A stretch of 64,000 nt of DNA from Acanthopleura granulata (Eukaryota; Mollusca; Polyplacophora; Chitonida; Chitonidae), in contig JABBOT010000080.1 of assembly GCA_016165875.1 (NCBI GenBank), positions 47,822,032 through 47,886,031 of the forward strand, in the 5' to 3' direction. Position 1 is the stretch's first letter; each line of letters starts with the position of its first letter. This document shows positions 1-10,290 of the stretch, piece after piece. Made by a program: the position numbers and the translations under genes. The notes under the pieces are model-generated. The model was given only the letters and a program-made list of their open reading frames with translations, was not told where the DNA came from and did not search any database.

Positions 1-75
1 TCTACGGCGGTCAGCAATATACTGAGAGGAAACCGGGCAGGGACCGGAGGAAACCCTCTACCATCCTCGGGTTTG
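1..75 (-). mobile_element. SINE fragment
   Basis: Contains the body motifs of the tRNA-derived SINE family seen complete at 28876-29135 (the 'gaggaaaccgggcag' and 'accctc.accatcc' words). In unit B the fragment is longer, starting near 33798 with the typical 'gttttacgccatactcaag' tail end. The tRNA-like head is missing, so it is a truncated old copy. Confidence 0.7.
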
Positions 76-379
76 GGAGGAATTTCAAAAGCGGTGGAAA
101 GAGTTTCTGCTTAGAAATATATAAGCGTAAAGAAGTGAATGTTTTGGAAATGAATGTGGACAGCAGTACATAGTAATATTGAAGAGAAATGGGAAAATGT
201 AATTTGATTGCTGAAAAAGGATTTCTTTTAGCAAACCCTGAAGTAACATCATAAGAAGGAGAAGTTGTCGCATCATTGAAATTGAAAGCGGTGCAGGAGA
301 TATGGGAGTTATACCATTCGATACTTCAACGCGTGGAGAAAGAGAGGTCATTAAACAAGCCAAGGTCATGCTGACTTAC

Positions 380-498
380 CCTCAAGGAAGATCCGCTGGC
401 AACCTGCACGTTGCCGTGGGTTTCCTCCAAATATAGTGCTTCCCGCCGTCGTATAAGTGAAATATTCTTGTGTACCGTTGAAAATACCAATCAAATAT
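380..498 (+). mobile_element. SINE fragment, opposite orientation
   Basis: Reads 'ggcaacctgcacgttgcc' then 'tcgtataagtgaaatattc' and ends 'ataccaatcaaat', which is the reverse complement of the tail half of the same SINE family. Together with the fragment at 1-75 it makes an inverted pair near the 3' side of Ly6 exon 2. The unit B copy (34219-34318) lacks about 20 bases in the middle. Confidence 0.65.
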
Positions 499-646
499 GT
501 TACTAAGTAAAGAAATAAATAAGAAAATTAGGTAAAATCCATGGACTAAAGTGTTCTGAAGGCAATGGAATAAAATTACATGGACGATTAATTCCCTAAT
601 ATGGCGGGTGGGTGGTGGCTGTTGTTGGAAGAGGGGTGATACATAC

Positions 647-868
647 ATGTAAGGATTGACATATGCACTGTGGCGTCACGTTTGGTACAGAACGACTTTT
701 TTCCTGTCCCGGGGGCTGGGCAGTTTTGAACATCAACGCCTTTAGAGTCCTTGTTCACACTTCCCATGCATTCGTCCTTGGAATTAGACAACACGCTGGC
801 AAGAGCTCTATTCACAGCGTCATTCGAGGTATCCAGCTTGACGTAGTTGCAGGAGTAACATTGTAGAC
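647..868 (-). CDS. Ly6/uPAR (LU) domain GPI protein, gene A, exon 2
   Basis: Seen: on the minus strand a pyrimidine-rich tract ends in 'ttttctag' before base 868. The exon opens so that one G from exon 1 plus GT gives Gly, followed by LQCYSCNY, the classic start of a mature LU domain. It carries cysteines 1-5 (LQC, YSC, DEC, QNC, SFC). It ends at 647 before a consensus donor 'gtatgt', leaving one base of a codon (phase 1). Its 222 bases keep the frame open. Known: LU proteins are small disulfide-bonded three-finger proteins, usually secreted or GPI-anchored at the cell surface. Exon 3 of this gene (cysteines 6-10) must lie left of the window; its homolog is at 32461-32720. Eight residues differ from paralog B. 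The ligand or function cannot be told from sequence. Confidence 0.85.
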
Positions 869-3800
869 CTAGAAAAACAAGATACAGTAGTCATATTTAT
901 GAACACTCCTTAAAGAGAGCTAATAACGATGTTTAAATCGGCGGGCGGAGTTAGATTTTCTATGCACCATTTAAGGTGCATATTTTTGATTGCAACATAC
1001 TGAATTTTTGCAAAATATATATCATCCGTGAAATTCATATAGTATTTTGTACACAACAATATCCTACTATTTCTTTGTCGAAAGGTCAAAACGTGATCTT
1101 TTTTTTTCACGGATCGCATTTTTCTAATGGTAATGACTTCTGCTGGAAAATAAAACAAAATGGTCAAATTCAGAAGTAGATAACTCTTGGCAGATCATAC
1201 CTTGATACAAACTCAAAGAGTTTTTCCAAATACAGACTTTCACAAAACGTTGGTCATCCCAAGAAATAAATATATAATAAGGCAAATCAGTCAAACTTTT
1301 TCACTGAAAAGGATTAAATTTAAGGCTGACAAGCCTTAGTGCTTTTATAAAAGTGCGATGTATCCTCTATATTCTAACTAGAAGATTTGTGAATTGATTT
1401 GTTTTTAATGCCCAAAATCAAGAATATTTTATGGGTCTATTGGTGACAGTCGCCAGAGGTCCATTAAAGAGGCATGAAAAATGTGGAGAAATTTCTGGAA
1501 GTAGTTTCTCCGAAGTACTCAGTTTCAGTGTTTTTAACGAAATACACCGTGCGTGATGACCAAGTATTAACTTTCTTTCGTGATGTTTACCTGGTGTGCA
1601 ATTATTATGTATTGAATAAAACTTTTAATTATGTCTGGAGTGGTGCTTTCGTTTATTATCCTACCACTTTTATGTCCCGCAAGGTCATCGAATTAGCTGG
1701 CGACTATTTTGAGGCTGGTAACGGTAAATGGCACCTACTCGGGACCTTGATTGGCCGTGGTAGAGTATGTAGAGAAAAGATGGAGATCATCCAAGATAGC
1801 GTACATTCACAGTATTTCACAATCCCGAAGTGTAGTTAGGCCTACCTTGCGCTAATCGAGGACCTGGGTAGTCATTAAAATGGTGGATTTAAAGAATAAC
1901 GTGGAAGCTAATTAGCATTATCACACGTCCGTCTGACTCCTTGGGTCACTGCCCAGGAATAACGAACAGTACCAGAGTAAAACCCGCGAGAGAGGGGTTG
2001 TTAGTCCATCTAGATGGACTAAGAGTAATAGTTCATGATTCTGACATTCATCGCAACCCTGACTTCTTCAATTGGTCTCAAGAAAAATCGCAGCAGATCT
2101 CGAACTCGAAGTCGATGGAACTGCTTTCCATAAAGTCCGCGCATTTGACCTTGACCCAGTGGGTTACTGTCCTAGAATAGACCTTGCCTCTCACTTCTAC
2201 AACCTGTGCAAATTTCCAGGCAATGTACAAGTCGCACAGGAAGTGTTGCTCTCGGTTGGAAAACATGCAAGTTTTTATAAGTCAAGGAAATTAAATAATC
2301 AAATTTGTCACACGAAATAAAGTATTGCCATCTAAATGATAAACACAACATATAGTACCGAGGTAAAAGTATGTTGTTTTGTGTTTCTCTTTTAGATCTT
2401 TTCATTTACTGGTGGCGAGCGGTTTGCCCTACATGTAGTCTGCGGACTCAATGCATAACAGTCTTTGTCGTGGGGTGATATATATATATAGCGCGTACTT
2501 GATTGTAAGCACCTCGTTTAATTCTCTAATTTTTCATTGGCCGAGCAGCCTGTGTGTCTAAAAATAGTTGAATCTTGAAACCTATATAAGCCGTGTTTTC
2601 TGTTCAAAATGGAGGTTGTCTGATATATCCACAACCACCTAGACGTGTGTTCAACGCACTCTTACAGAGTCCTTTGTGTTGATGATGTAAGCTGATGATA
2701 CCAGATGTTTTGGCGGACGGTTTTCTTCAACTCCGACACCGTTTTACTGACGTTTGTTTAAAATGAATTTCTGCGGAAGTCACGTTCGCGGGTGTACGAA
2801 TTATGGTTATACAGTATTGACTGTATAATTATTCTAAGACGCTGATCTCACAAGGTCGTCATGGACTTTGAACAGAAGTTATCAGTTTTGTGAAGGACGT
2901 TCATTTTGCAACAGGTGACATTACGTCTCTGAACGGGGCGTTTGTTTGTTGGTTCCCGTGGGAACAGTGATTATCCCAAAGTGGATTATACCTCCGTCCC
3001 TGCTTTTACCCTGTCTGGTGCTGTGTTGGTGTGACGTCATTCAAAGGCTTAACTGATGGGTCCTTGTTTGAACTAGGTACTGTGTTCGCGTTTGCTAATC
3101 TAGGGTAAAACGTGATTGCAATAATTTGTGATTTTTGTGAATTGTGTGTTGTGATAATTCTATGGATTATGTACTGGATTCCAGGATTACCTTCTTTTGG
3201 ATTTAAAGGTGAATTTGTGGTGTAACGACCGGTTGCTGTTGATGTTGAAGTATCTGTATGTAAATGTATGTCACATGTTGTTTACAAAGCATTGTTTATA
3301 TTGTAATATGAAGTCACTGGGTGTATTTTCTGTTATTGTTTTCAAGTCGTAACGGTGTGAACATGGGGCTTTTACAGTGGCAAACTCAAAGGTACAAGCG
3401 TTTTCTTTCACAAGAACGAAACAACAACAACGCCATGTTACTCATTATCATGTGATCACCTTTTGTAGGTGTTGATTTTGCCACAAACAATCGCCGAAAA
3501 TCGCCCCCTGCTGCTGAACACCCTGTTATACTGTATAGAAACTTTCGTTTCTTAGCAATCCCATCAAAAATAGTCTTCACAGGGTGAATTAATGGGATAA
3601 TAGGATAAGAAAATTTTTAACGTTGTGTTATAATAATATTACAAAAAGCTACACAGTCAATTCCTTCATGGTTTCCTAGCAAAGATCACATGTAATTTTT
3701 GGCCTTTCTATCTTTTTGCCTCCTGTTTCAGGGTAACTTAAACAGTGGTTGTGTGCATATGAGCGCCTGCAGACATTTGTGTTTTCTATTATATGATATT

Positions 3801-4415
3801 AATGAAAATATTATTAAACAAATATCCAGAAACATTTGCAGTTTTGTGGACAGCCTTAATTCTGTACTGAGAGAAATATGTTTTCCAGCTATGTATGATT
3901 TCAAATGTTGAGCGTCAGAGAATTAAATGATTTTGGTTCATTTATTTCTCTCAGGCTCTGTGCACAGACCATAAGCAGGTGGCTGGATTTTCGGTTTAAT
4001 ATACATGTATATTTTTGCTGAAAACGCCCTTTCCCCACCCTTACAAATTTGGTGTCTGATTGAAATTTGCAATTTTAACACACGAACGAACTCCTAGCTG
4101 TGATGTTGAATGATAAATTTGTAAACTTAACAAAAAAAATTATATTTCAGTTGAGGGTAATTTCTGTACGCGTGCATTTTATATGACTGCATGACATTTG
4201 TTGATCAGTTGTTTTCTATGGGTTTTTCGATAAGAACAAATTCCAATAACACTGGCGTTAGGAGTTGAGTGATTCTCTGTAAGGTCTCAATCAGCTGACA
4301 ATCCTCAAATCAGAATCAGGTGGTGACAGTTTTCAGCTGAGAAAATACATTTAACTGAGTAGTATACACTATACGGACTCTCAACCACCTGGTGTTGGGA
4401 GTCGCCCCACACCCC

Positions 4416-7000
4416 CTAGAAGGTTCCCAGCACCAGTTCAGGACCTAGTGCTGGAGCTGCCCCACCCTCCAGAGAGCCCCCATATAGATAAAGAATCGCA
4501 GGGACCAGCATGGCAAGCACTTCTGTGAGCGATGCCACCATGGCTATTCCCGAGAAGACCTTCTCGACAAGACCGAGTGCCGGGGAATCGCCCAAACTGC
4601 CGTTCGGGTTGAAATGCCCGAAGAGGGAAAAACAGGCTGAGCTTCCAGAACCACTACAAACAGCTGCCGGCACCGTACATAATTTAGGTAGATTTCGAGG
4701 CTCTGGTAACAAATGTCGGGGTGCTGCACAGGACCCTTCAGAAATCAACACTCAGAAACGCAATACCATGAAGCATGAAGCTACTGCTACAAGGTTGTGA
4801 GGTGCGATGGGCATACAGAGCGGCCGGTTGACTACAGAGGCCCGGATGCAGCAGAGCATTTCCTCCAAGCGCTCCAGGAGGAGGAGCGTACAATAAAGTC
4901 AGCAATGGCCAGCCCCAAAGGAATGACAATGACGCAAGATACCTGGCATGCCTATAACACAGCTACCACCTGCCATGTGTGTGATAGGCCGTTAGTAGCT
5001 GCAGGGCAACTGGACTCCGTCTGTGACCATTTCCACATCACTGGAAAGTATAGAGGGGCAGCCCACAACGGCTGCAACCTCAAGCGGAGGCTAAACACCA
5101 AAACCACCACCATTCCAGTAGAATTCCACAACCTGAGGGGCTATGACTCGTATCTGTTGAGGCAAGCAATCTCAAAGACAGAGGGTAGGGTGACGTGCAT
5201 TCCGACAACACAGAGAAGTACATTTCCTTCTCCCTTGGGAAGTAGTGCGTAGTTCTTGCTGGCATCTCTCGACAAGCTGGTAGCGACCAACGGTCTCAAG
5301 GCTTTCCAGATGACAGCGCGGTATAAACCCATTCAGTGGAGACGTGAACTGCTCATGCGCAAGGGTATTTACCCATATGAGTACATGGACTCCTGGCAAC
5401 GCTTTAGTGATCAGAGGCTCCCCACAAAGGTCTTCCACAGCAAACTTCTGGACACGCGCTTCAGCGCTGAGAATTATGCCCACGCGCCAAAGGTCTGGAA
5501 GGCCTTGCACTGCCGACCCCTTGGGGACCACCACGGTCACTACAACCGCACTGACGTAATTCAAAAATGGCAGATATCTTCGAGACGTTTCAGAAGACCT
5601 GCCTTCGGCAGTATGGCCTAGACTATGCGCATTATTACACCAGCAACTGTCTCTCCTTTCTTCTCCTCAAGACAACAGGTATAGAGCTTGAACTGCTGAC
5701 AGGCTTTGACCAGCACCTTTTCATTGAGAGGGGGATGTGAGGGGATATCTCGATGGTCTGAAAGCGTCACGCCGGGCTAACAACCCCATGGTGGAAGACT
5801 ATGACCGAAAGAGGCCTACCAGCCACATCCTTTACCTTAATGGAAACAGCCTTTATAGCTGGGCAATGAGTCAGCCACTACCAACAGGAGGCTTCGAGTG
5901 GGTGGAAAACTGCAACGGCCTCTCTACAAGTACAGCACAGCAGACCATCCGGCAGGCAGCCCAGAGGGTTATATCGTGGAAGCGGATCTTGAGTACCCAG
6001 ATGACCTGCATAAGGTGCACAACTCTTACCCGCTAGCTCCGGAGCGCATGGTGGTTCCCAAAGAGGGGATGTCAGAGAACCAGCCCAATCCCCTCGGCGT
6101 TGGGGTGGCGCCTACTGAGGTTGGGAAGCTGGTCCTTAACCTCCGCCATGAGGAACGCTATGTGCTCCACTACCGCAACTTACAACTTTACCTGTCCCTG
6201 AGTATGCTCTCTCCTTCCGGCAAAGTCCCTGGATGGAGTCCTACATCGAAATGAATACCGAGCTCCGGAAAAAGGCGAGTGATTTCGAGCAGGACCTCTA
6301 CAAGCTCATGGACAACTCTGTCTTCGGAAAGACCATGGAAAGGCTACGCAGGCGAGTGGATGTCAAACTCTTGCGAACTAGCAAAGAAGACAAACTCAGG
6401 CGTCTTATCGTCTGTCCAGCCTTCCCCAGAGCCAACATCTTCGACGACGACCTAGCAGCGATTCAGGTTCACAACAGCCGTTTGGTCCTAAACCGCCCCG
6501 TCTATGTGGGGATCAGCATCCTTGGCCTCTGAAAGAACCTGATGTACGGCTTCTACTACAACCAGATGAATGCTCAGTACGGACATAGCTGCCAGCTTCT
6601 TGATATCCAGCCGAGAATGTTTATGAGGATATGGTCAAGCATGCACACGTCTATGACATGTCCGATCACCTACTCCATTCTAAAGCGAACAAAAATGTCT
6701 TAGTTAAGACGAAGAATGAGTGTGCTGGAAGCCCTATAGCTGAATATGTCGGACTGCGACCTAAGATGTACTCCATCCTCGAGGCCAAAGATATGAGAAA
6801 CATATCAGACATGAGCAGCACAAAGAGGCTCTCTTCGTAAAACAGACATTCCGCCATGGCATGGATGTACTGCAGCCAGAGTTCCATTGCATCTAAGGAC
6901 AGCACCTGAACAAGGCATCACTCTCATCCTTCTATTCCAAGCGCTGGATAGCTGCAATCGGGGTGGACACGCTGGCCAATGGACAGGGCAGATTACATAG
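4416..7000 (+). pseudogene. Polinton protein-primed DNA polymerase B (broken)
   Basis: Seen in order, split over several frames: a Pro/Lys-rich N-terminal part (4510-4797); a Cys/His-rich block with CHVC near 4975 and HITGKYRGAAHN.CN near 5040-5080; FHNLRGYDSYLL near 5130, typical of the Polinton PolB exonuclease region; YPYEYMDSWQRF near 5375; and LYDLYKLM- and NSVFGKTME-like text near 6297-6345. The polymerase motif A region (about 5833-5865) reads LYLNGNSLYSW, with Asn where the catalytic Asp of this motif is expected. Around 6596-6606 the motif C segment (the DTDS box) is missing: the text jumps from CQLL straight to DIQ. A one-base loss near 5204 relative to unit B shifts the frame. The copy cannot encode an active polymerase. 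It points away from integrase. Confidence 0.9.
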
Positions 7001-7022
7001 ATGAGGTGACAGGTGACAGGTG

Positions 7023-8050
7023 TCAGCGGCGGCGTGCGACCACATCCGGTGGAAGCTGAGTGTCTAGTGGTACCATTAGACGTTCCTCACGGACAAACCC
7101 TCTCTGACGGCCATCCGATTGCACATCAAGGTAGTAGAGCACAGGCTCTCCAGGCTTGGTCATACAGCGTCCGAGTTGGTACGCATCCATGGACCACACA
7201 TGATCTGTCGAGCGGCGACGACCGTCCACCAGCTCGCCTGGTTGATACAGAGAGCAAACACCAACCCCTGAAGGGAGCTCCTGCTCTTGAAGGCCAACAG
7301 GGCTACCAGGAATCACTGAAGAGGGCTTTTGTGCCACAGAGCGTGCCATTATGACATCTCTAGGCTTCTTTCCGGTGAATCGAGTCACTTCCGAGTTCAA
7401 GGCAGGCAAGCGATCCACCCACTCGGACGACCGCTCTCCAGAAGGAAGCCTCATCTCCTGGGCATACTGGTGCCCAAAGAGCTTCTCATCCAAGGTCCGG
7501 TTGAATCGCCCCACGACCCCTGGTCCCGGCGGATGTCAACACGACCTCGCCTGACCCCCACGCCGTAGATTGCGAGCAGCTGATTGACCGCGCACATGAA
7601 CTCGCGACCTAAGCCGACCTGGGGCAGTTTGGTTCACTTCAACGGGCTCCGTCTGTAGATGCGAACAATGGCTTCAGCTATGTCTTTAGACTCTTTTGTA
7701 GCCAGAGGTTCAGCTTCCTTGTAGCGCGAGGCAACGTGAGTGCACACTTGTATGTGTTGCCGTCTCGTAAGAGGCGGTCGTGTGGCAGAAAGACAAGATA
7801 AGCTTGGTGCATTAATATCGAATTTTGGCCGTGGAATGCTCCTTGGCACAGGTAACAAAATCTGCCAGATCGCCTGTTTCTTCCACTATGCCCGAGCCAC
7901 ATCTTCAGAGACTTTGGCAGCAGAAGCTAGTTTCTTGATGGCTGCTGGCCCTTTCCAGTAGCCCTTGGGGCTATAGTAGATATTTGCCAGGCACGTAGAC
8001 AACCAACGGGTGGACCTGGCTTGTGAAATATCCCAGTAAATTGATCAACC
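7023..8050 (-). pseudogene. Polinton integrase (broken)
   Basis: On the minus strand, 7514-7023 encodes the C-terminal half of a retroviral-type integrase: RFNRTLDEKLFGHQYAQEM, then TRFTGKKPRD, GVGVCSLYQPGEL and a basic tail. The core is at 7858-7634 (IPRPKFDINAP, then ASRYKEAEPLATKESKD). The N-terminal end is near 8050-7900. The core is interrupted: about 15 bases that unit B keeps (39920-39949 region) are lost in A between two TTGGTG repeats near 7802, removing the stretch that includes the first catalytic position. The known role of the family is to insert the linear Polinton DNA. Nothing suggests it is functional here. Confidence 0.88.
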
Positions 8051-8099
8051 TCCAACAGGCCTAACGGAAAAAAGTTTTTTGTCGACGGTTAATTCTTAA

Positions 8100-8800
8100 G
8101 TTTTGCCTGCGATTACGGCGAGGACCTTTTTTCAAACTCCAGCATAGCCTTTTCTGATTACTAGGTTAGCTTTTTTTGTAGGCCACCAGACCCGTCGCGG
8201 CCATCCCAAGACAACGAAGGCGGACTCACTACCTTTCGAGTCACTGTCCGGCTGATAATAGTCAGAGAGCTGGGGTTCGGGTCCCATGGAGTCTAGTTTC
8301 TTGCCGGTGATCTGATCATATTCAGGGATCGCCGCGTCGACTTCATGGAAAAACTGAACCGCGTGATTTTGCCGCCGGACCATTCGGTCTTGGCGGCCTG
8401 TACTGCTGGACAGCCTTATCGTGGCGTTCCGTTCTTTGTCAACGCCAGAGTCCTTCAGCATAGAGAAGGGGAAATTGCTGCCGCTAAACACCAGAGCGTT
8501 TACGAAGGCAACCCGGACGAGCATCCAACAGAGGCCATTTCTACTTCGTGATATGTGCTGGAAAGATCACCTGTTTATTTAGCATGTCCTTGGTCGCCAT
8601 CGGGAAGGCGACGTCCGCGCCCACCATCACAATATCGCAAGGGGTGAAGTCGAGTTTGGAAGGGGCGACTCCAATGTCCATCTTGTCCGGCTTGATAAGA
8701 TGGTCTGTGGAACATGGCGTTTACGAGCATCTTCCCGTGGCTGGAATGCACTTATTCCACATGAAACGGGTCTGCCGCAAACTATAATTACTGAGAGCGG
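8100..8800 (-). pseudogene. Polinton small ORF(s) of unknown function (broken)
   Basis: Two open stretches lie on the minus strand. 8787-8548 contains MDIGVAPSKLDF and VMVGADVAFPMATKDMLNKQ, which looks like real protein text. 8524-8132 contains FVNALVFSGSNFPFS and ITGKKLDSMGPEPQLSDYYQPD. They lie between integrase and the next Polinton ORF, in the same direction, and recur in unit B at 40917-40262. I cannot assign a function. The end of the second stretch (about 8215-8150) may be a frameshifted membrane segment. Confidence 0.55.
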
Positions 8801-9804
8801 GCGGCCGGTGGGGGGGGGGGAGGGTTAAGAACGGGTAACGCCTCACTTCTGGTGCAGTTCTTTGTCTGTCCTTTTGGTTGGCCTGCCGCACGCCGCTGCT
8901 GGCCACGAGTGTAAACATAGATACCCGCAAGGCCGGCGGCCCCAAAAATCCATGGGGCCCAGCTGGCTACCGGCTCACTACGTTCTACCTGCGACGGCAT
9001 GGGAGGATCAGACAGGACGTCCTGCTGGCCTTGGGACGGCTTGCCGTCTGAACGGATACATGCCTTGGCCGCCCGAAGCTCTTCAAGCAGTCATTCTTGT
9101 TTGGCCTTCCTGGTAGCGGCCCCGACAGGCCCGTCTGCTACTTTCTTTGGGTCTTTTTGTTTCTTAGGTGTCTCCTCCGCCGGTTCTGTCACCCTTTCCA
9201 AAGGTTATGCGGCACGTTCCCTTACTTCTTGTTTTCCCTCATCGTCTGTTGTTTGGGGGATTATTGTTTGTTGTCGCTGCTGTCCAAATTGGCAGTGCTT
9301 TGCCGTTGTCATCCCACTTGTTACCGGCGTAAGAAACACGCCCTAGCGATAGTACAACTCGCAGGTGACACTACTAAGCACGTGGCCGACAAACGCGTCG
9401 GCTTCAAGGTCCCGCACAAGCGCCGGTTGATTCCTAGGCGGGATTGGGAGAAACGTGGTAACTACTCGGGAATAAAGCTGCACGGCAGCTAGCAATAGCG
9501 TTTTCCTCATGGCTGCACCTAGTCTTGCCTCGTAGCGGGCGCAGAGCTTCTTGATCTCGCTCTCGTCTAAGGTGTCGATTTGGTTCAGACACTGTTTGGC
9601 CTGGCCTCCAACTGCCAGCGCAGGCAGCCTCTGACGGTGCTGTCGTGTCCGATTCACAGATTCGGTGCACGCATCATCGTTTCCCGTAGCCCTTGGGGCT
9701 GCTTGGTGGGTCGCATCCACATCGGGTGCTGTGTTTATCATGTCGTCGATATATTCGTCCATCCGTGTATTCGCTTGCTGAATAGGTCGCGTATAGTCTC
9801 GCAC
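8788..9804 (-). pseudogene. Polinton ORF with C-terminal membrane segment (broken)
   Basis: The minus-strand open stretch 9804-9343 encodes 153 residues with MDEYIDDMINTAPDVD, CLNQIDTLDESEIKKLCARYEARLGAAM and FLPIPPRNQPALVRDLEAD. A TAG at 9345-9343, shared with unit B, ends it. The same frame then continues (MTTAKHCQFGQQRQQ) to a TAA private to unit A near 9210. A further open piece, 9000-8788, has a clear membrane span (WAPWIFGAAGLAGIYVYTR) after a Ser/Glu-rich stretch. Position between ATPase and integrase and text style fit a conserved but uncharacterised Polinton protein. The membrane-segment part is deleted in unit B. Confidence 0.6.
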
Positions 9805-9924
9805 GCGTCGCCCTATATTGACTACTATCCTTCACGCTCTAAAATGCCCGTACGCCAACCACAATACAAGACAAAAGGTAATTACCTGTGTGATACGGCA
9901 GCTGACCAACAGTGCTTCCCTAGT

Positions 9925-10290
9925 CATAACACATGGAATTCAGCCGGCTGATCTTCAACAGAAGATTAGCATCATTTCTACATGCCAGCTGCTTTCGCAA
10001 TACGGCTCGCTTTTCCCCCGGACGATGTCGTTTTCACGCAAGCACTCATCAAATCTGTCTCTGTCCTTGCAGGGGAACAGAGCGAAGAGATCCTTTAGGA
10101 CCGAGTTGTATTTTTGGGTCAGCACCCATACAGACTGCGAAGCATGGCGGCCAGAGAAGGCCAGTTCAGAGAGCATGTCCTTCTTGGTCAGCGCCTTCCT
10201 CGCCGAGCAACCGTCGATAATGTATAGCGTCCGCTCTCCATGAAAAATCTGGTAGAGGGCGCGGAGGTACTCACCATTATCCAAAATACT
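9925..10290 (-). pseudogene. Polinton packaging ATPase, C-terminal fragment
   Basis: The minus strand encodes LRALYQIFHGERTLYIID, with GCSA following. This is the Walker B region of the A32/FtsK-like genome-packaging ATPase of Polintons and related viruses, with Gly after the Asp where an acidic residue is usual. It is followed by KKDMLSELAFSGRH, SVWVLTQKYNSVLKDL (sensor-like segment) and CKDRDRFDECLRENDI. A frameshift near 10015 moves the last ~30 residues to another frame (RKQLACRNDANLLLK). Homology stops near 10290 before any Walker A motif, so this is the truncated edge of the relic. In living elements this motor fills capsids. Confidence 0.85.

Larger units (their letters stand above)
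4416..10290. mobile_element. Polinton/Maverick relic, unit A
   Basis: A block of higher-GC sequence inside intron 1 carries fragments of at least three Polinton core genes. Family B DNA polymerase is on the plus strand (4416-7000). Retrovirus-type integrase (7023-8050), two less-known Polinton ORFs and the end of a packaging ATPase (9925-10290) are on the minus strand. The gene content is diagnostic of Polintons, large self-synthesising DNA transposons related to viruses. No major or minor capsid gene, protease or terminal inverted repeats were recognised, and the ATPase is cut before its Walker A part, so the element is truncated at the right. Every gene has frameshifts or stops. Presence at the same site in unit B shows insertion before the duplication. 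Confidence 0.9.

Noticed and set aside
1474..1839. 121-codon plus-strand open frame
   Set aside because: No recognisable domain, and the matching frame in unit B has an in-frame TAA at 35418-35420. Best explained as chance.
2072..2320. Overlapping small open frames on both strands near 2.0-2.3 kb
   Set aside because: Open in both units, but no motifs, no fitting splice sites, and mid-intron position; insufficient for a gene.
4416..4751. Minus-strand 111-codon open frame
   Set aside because: It lies opposite the Polinton polymerase N-terminal part; a shadow of that coding sequence.
8132..9492. Plus-strand open frames across the Polinton relic
   Set aside because: They overlap minus-strand Polinton coding text that has clear protein character; shadows.
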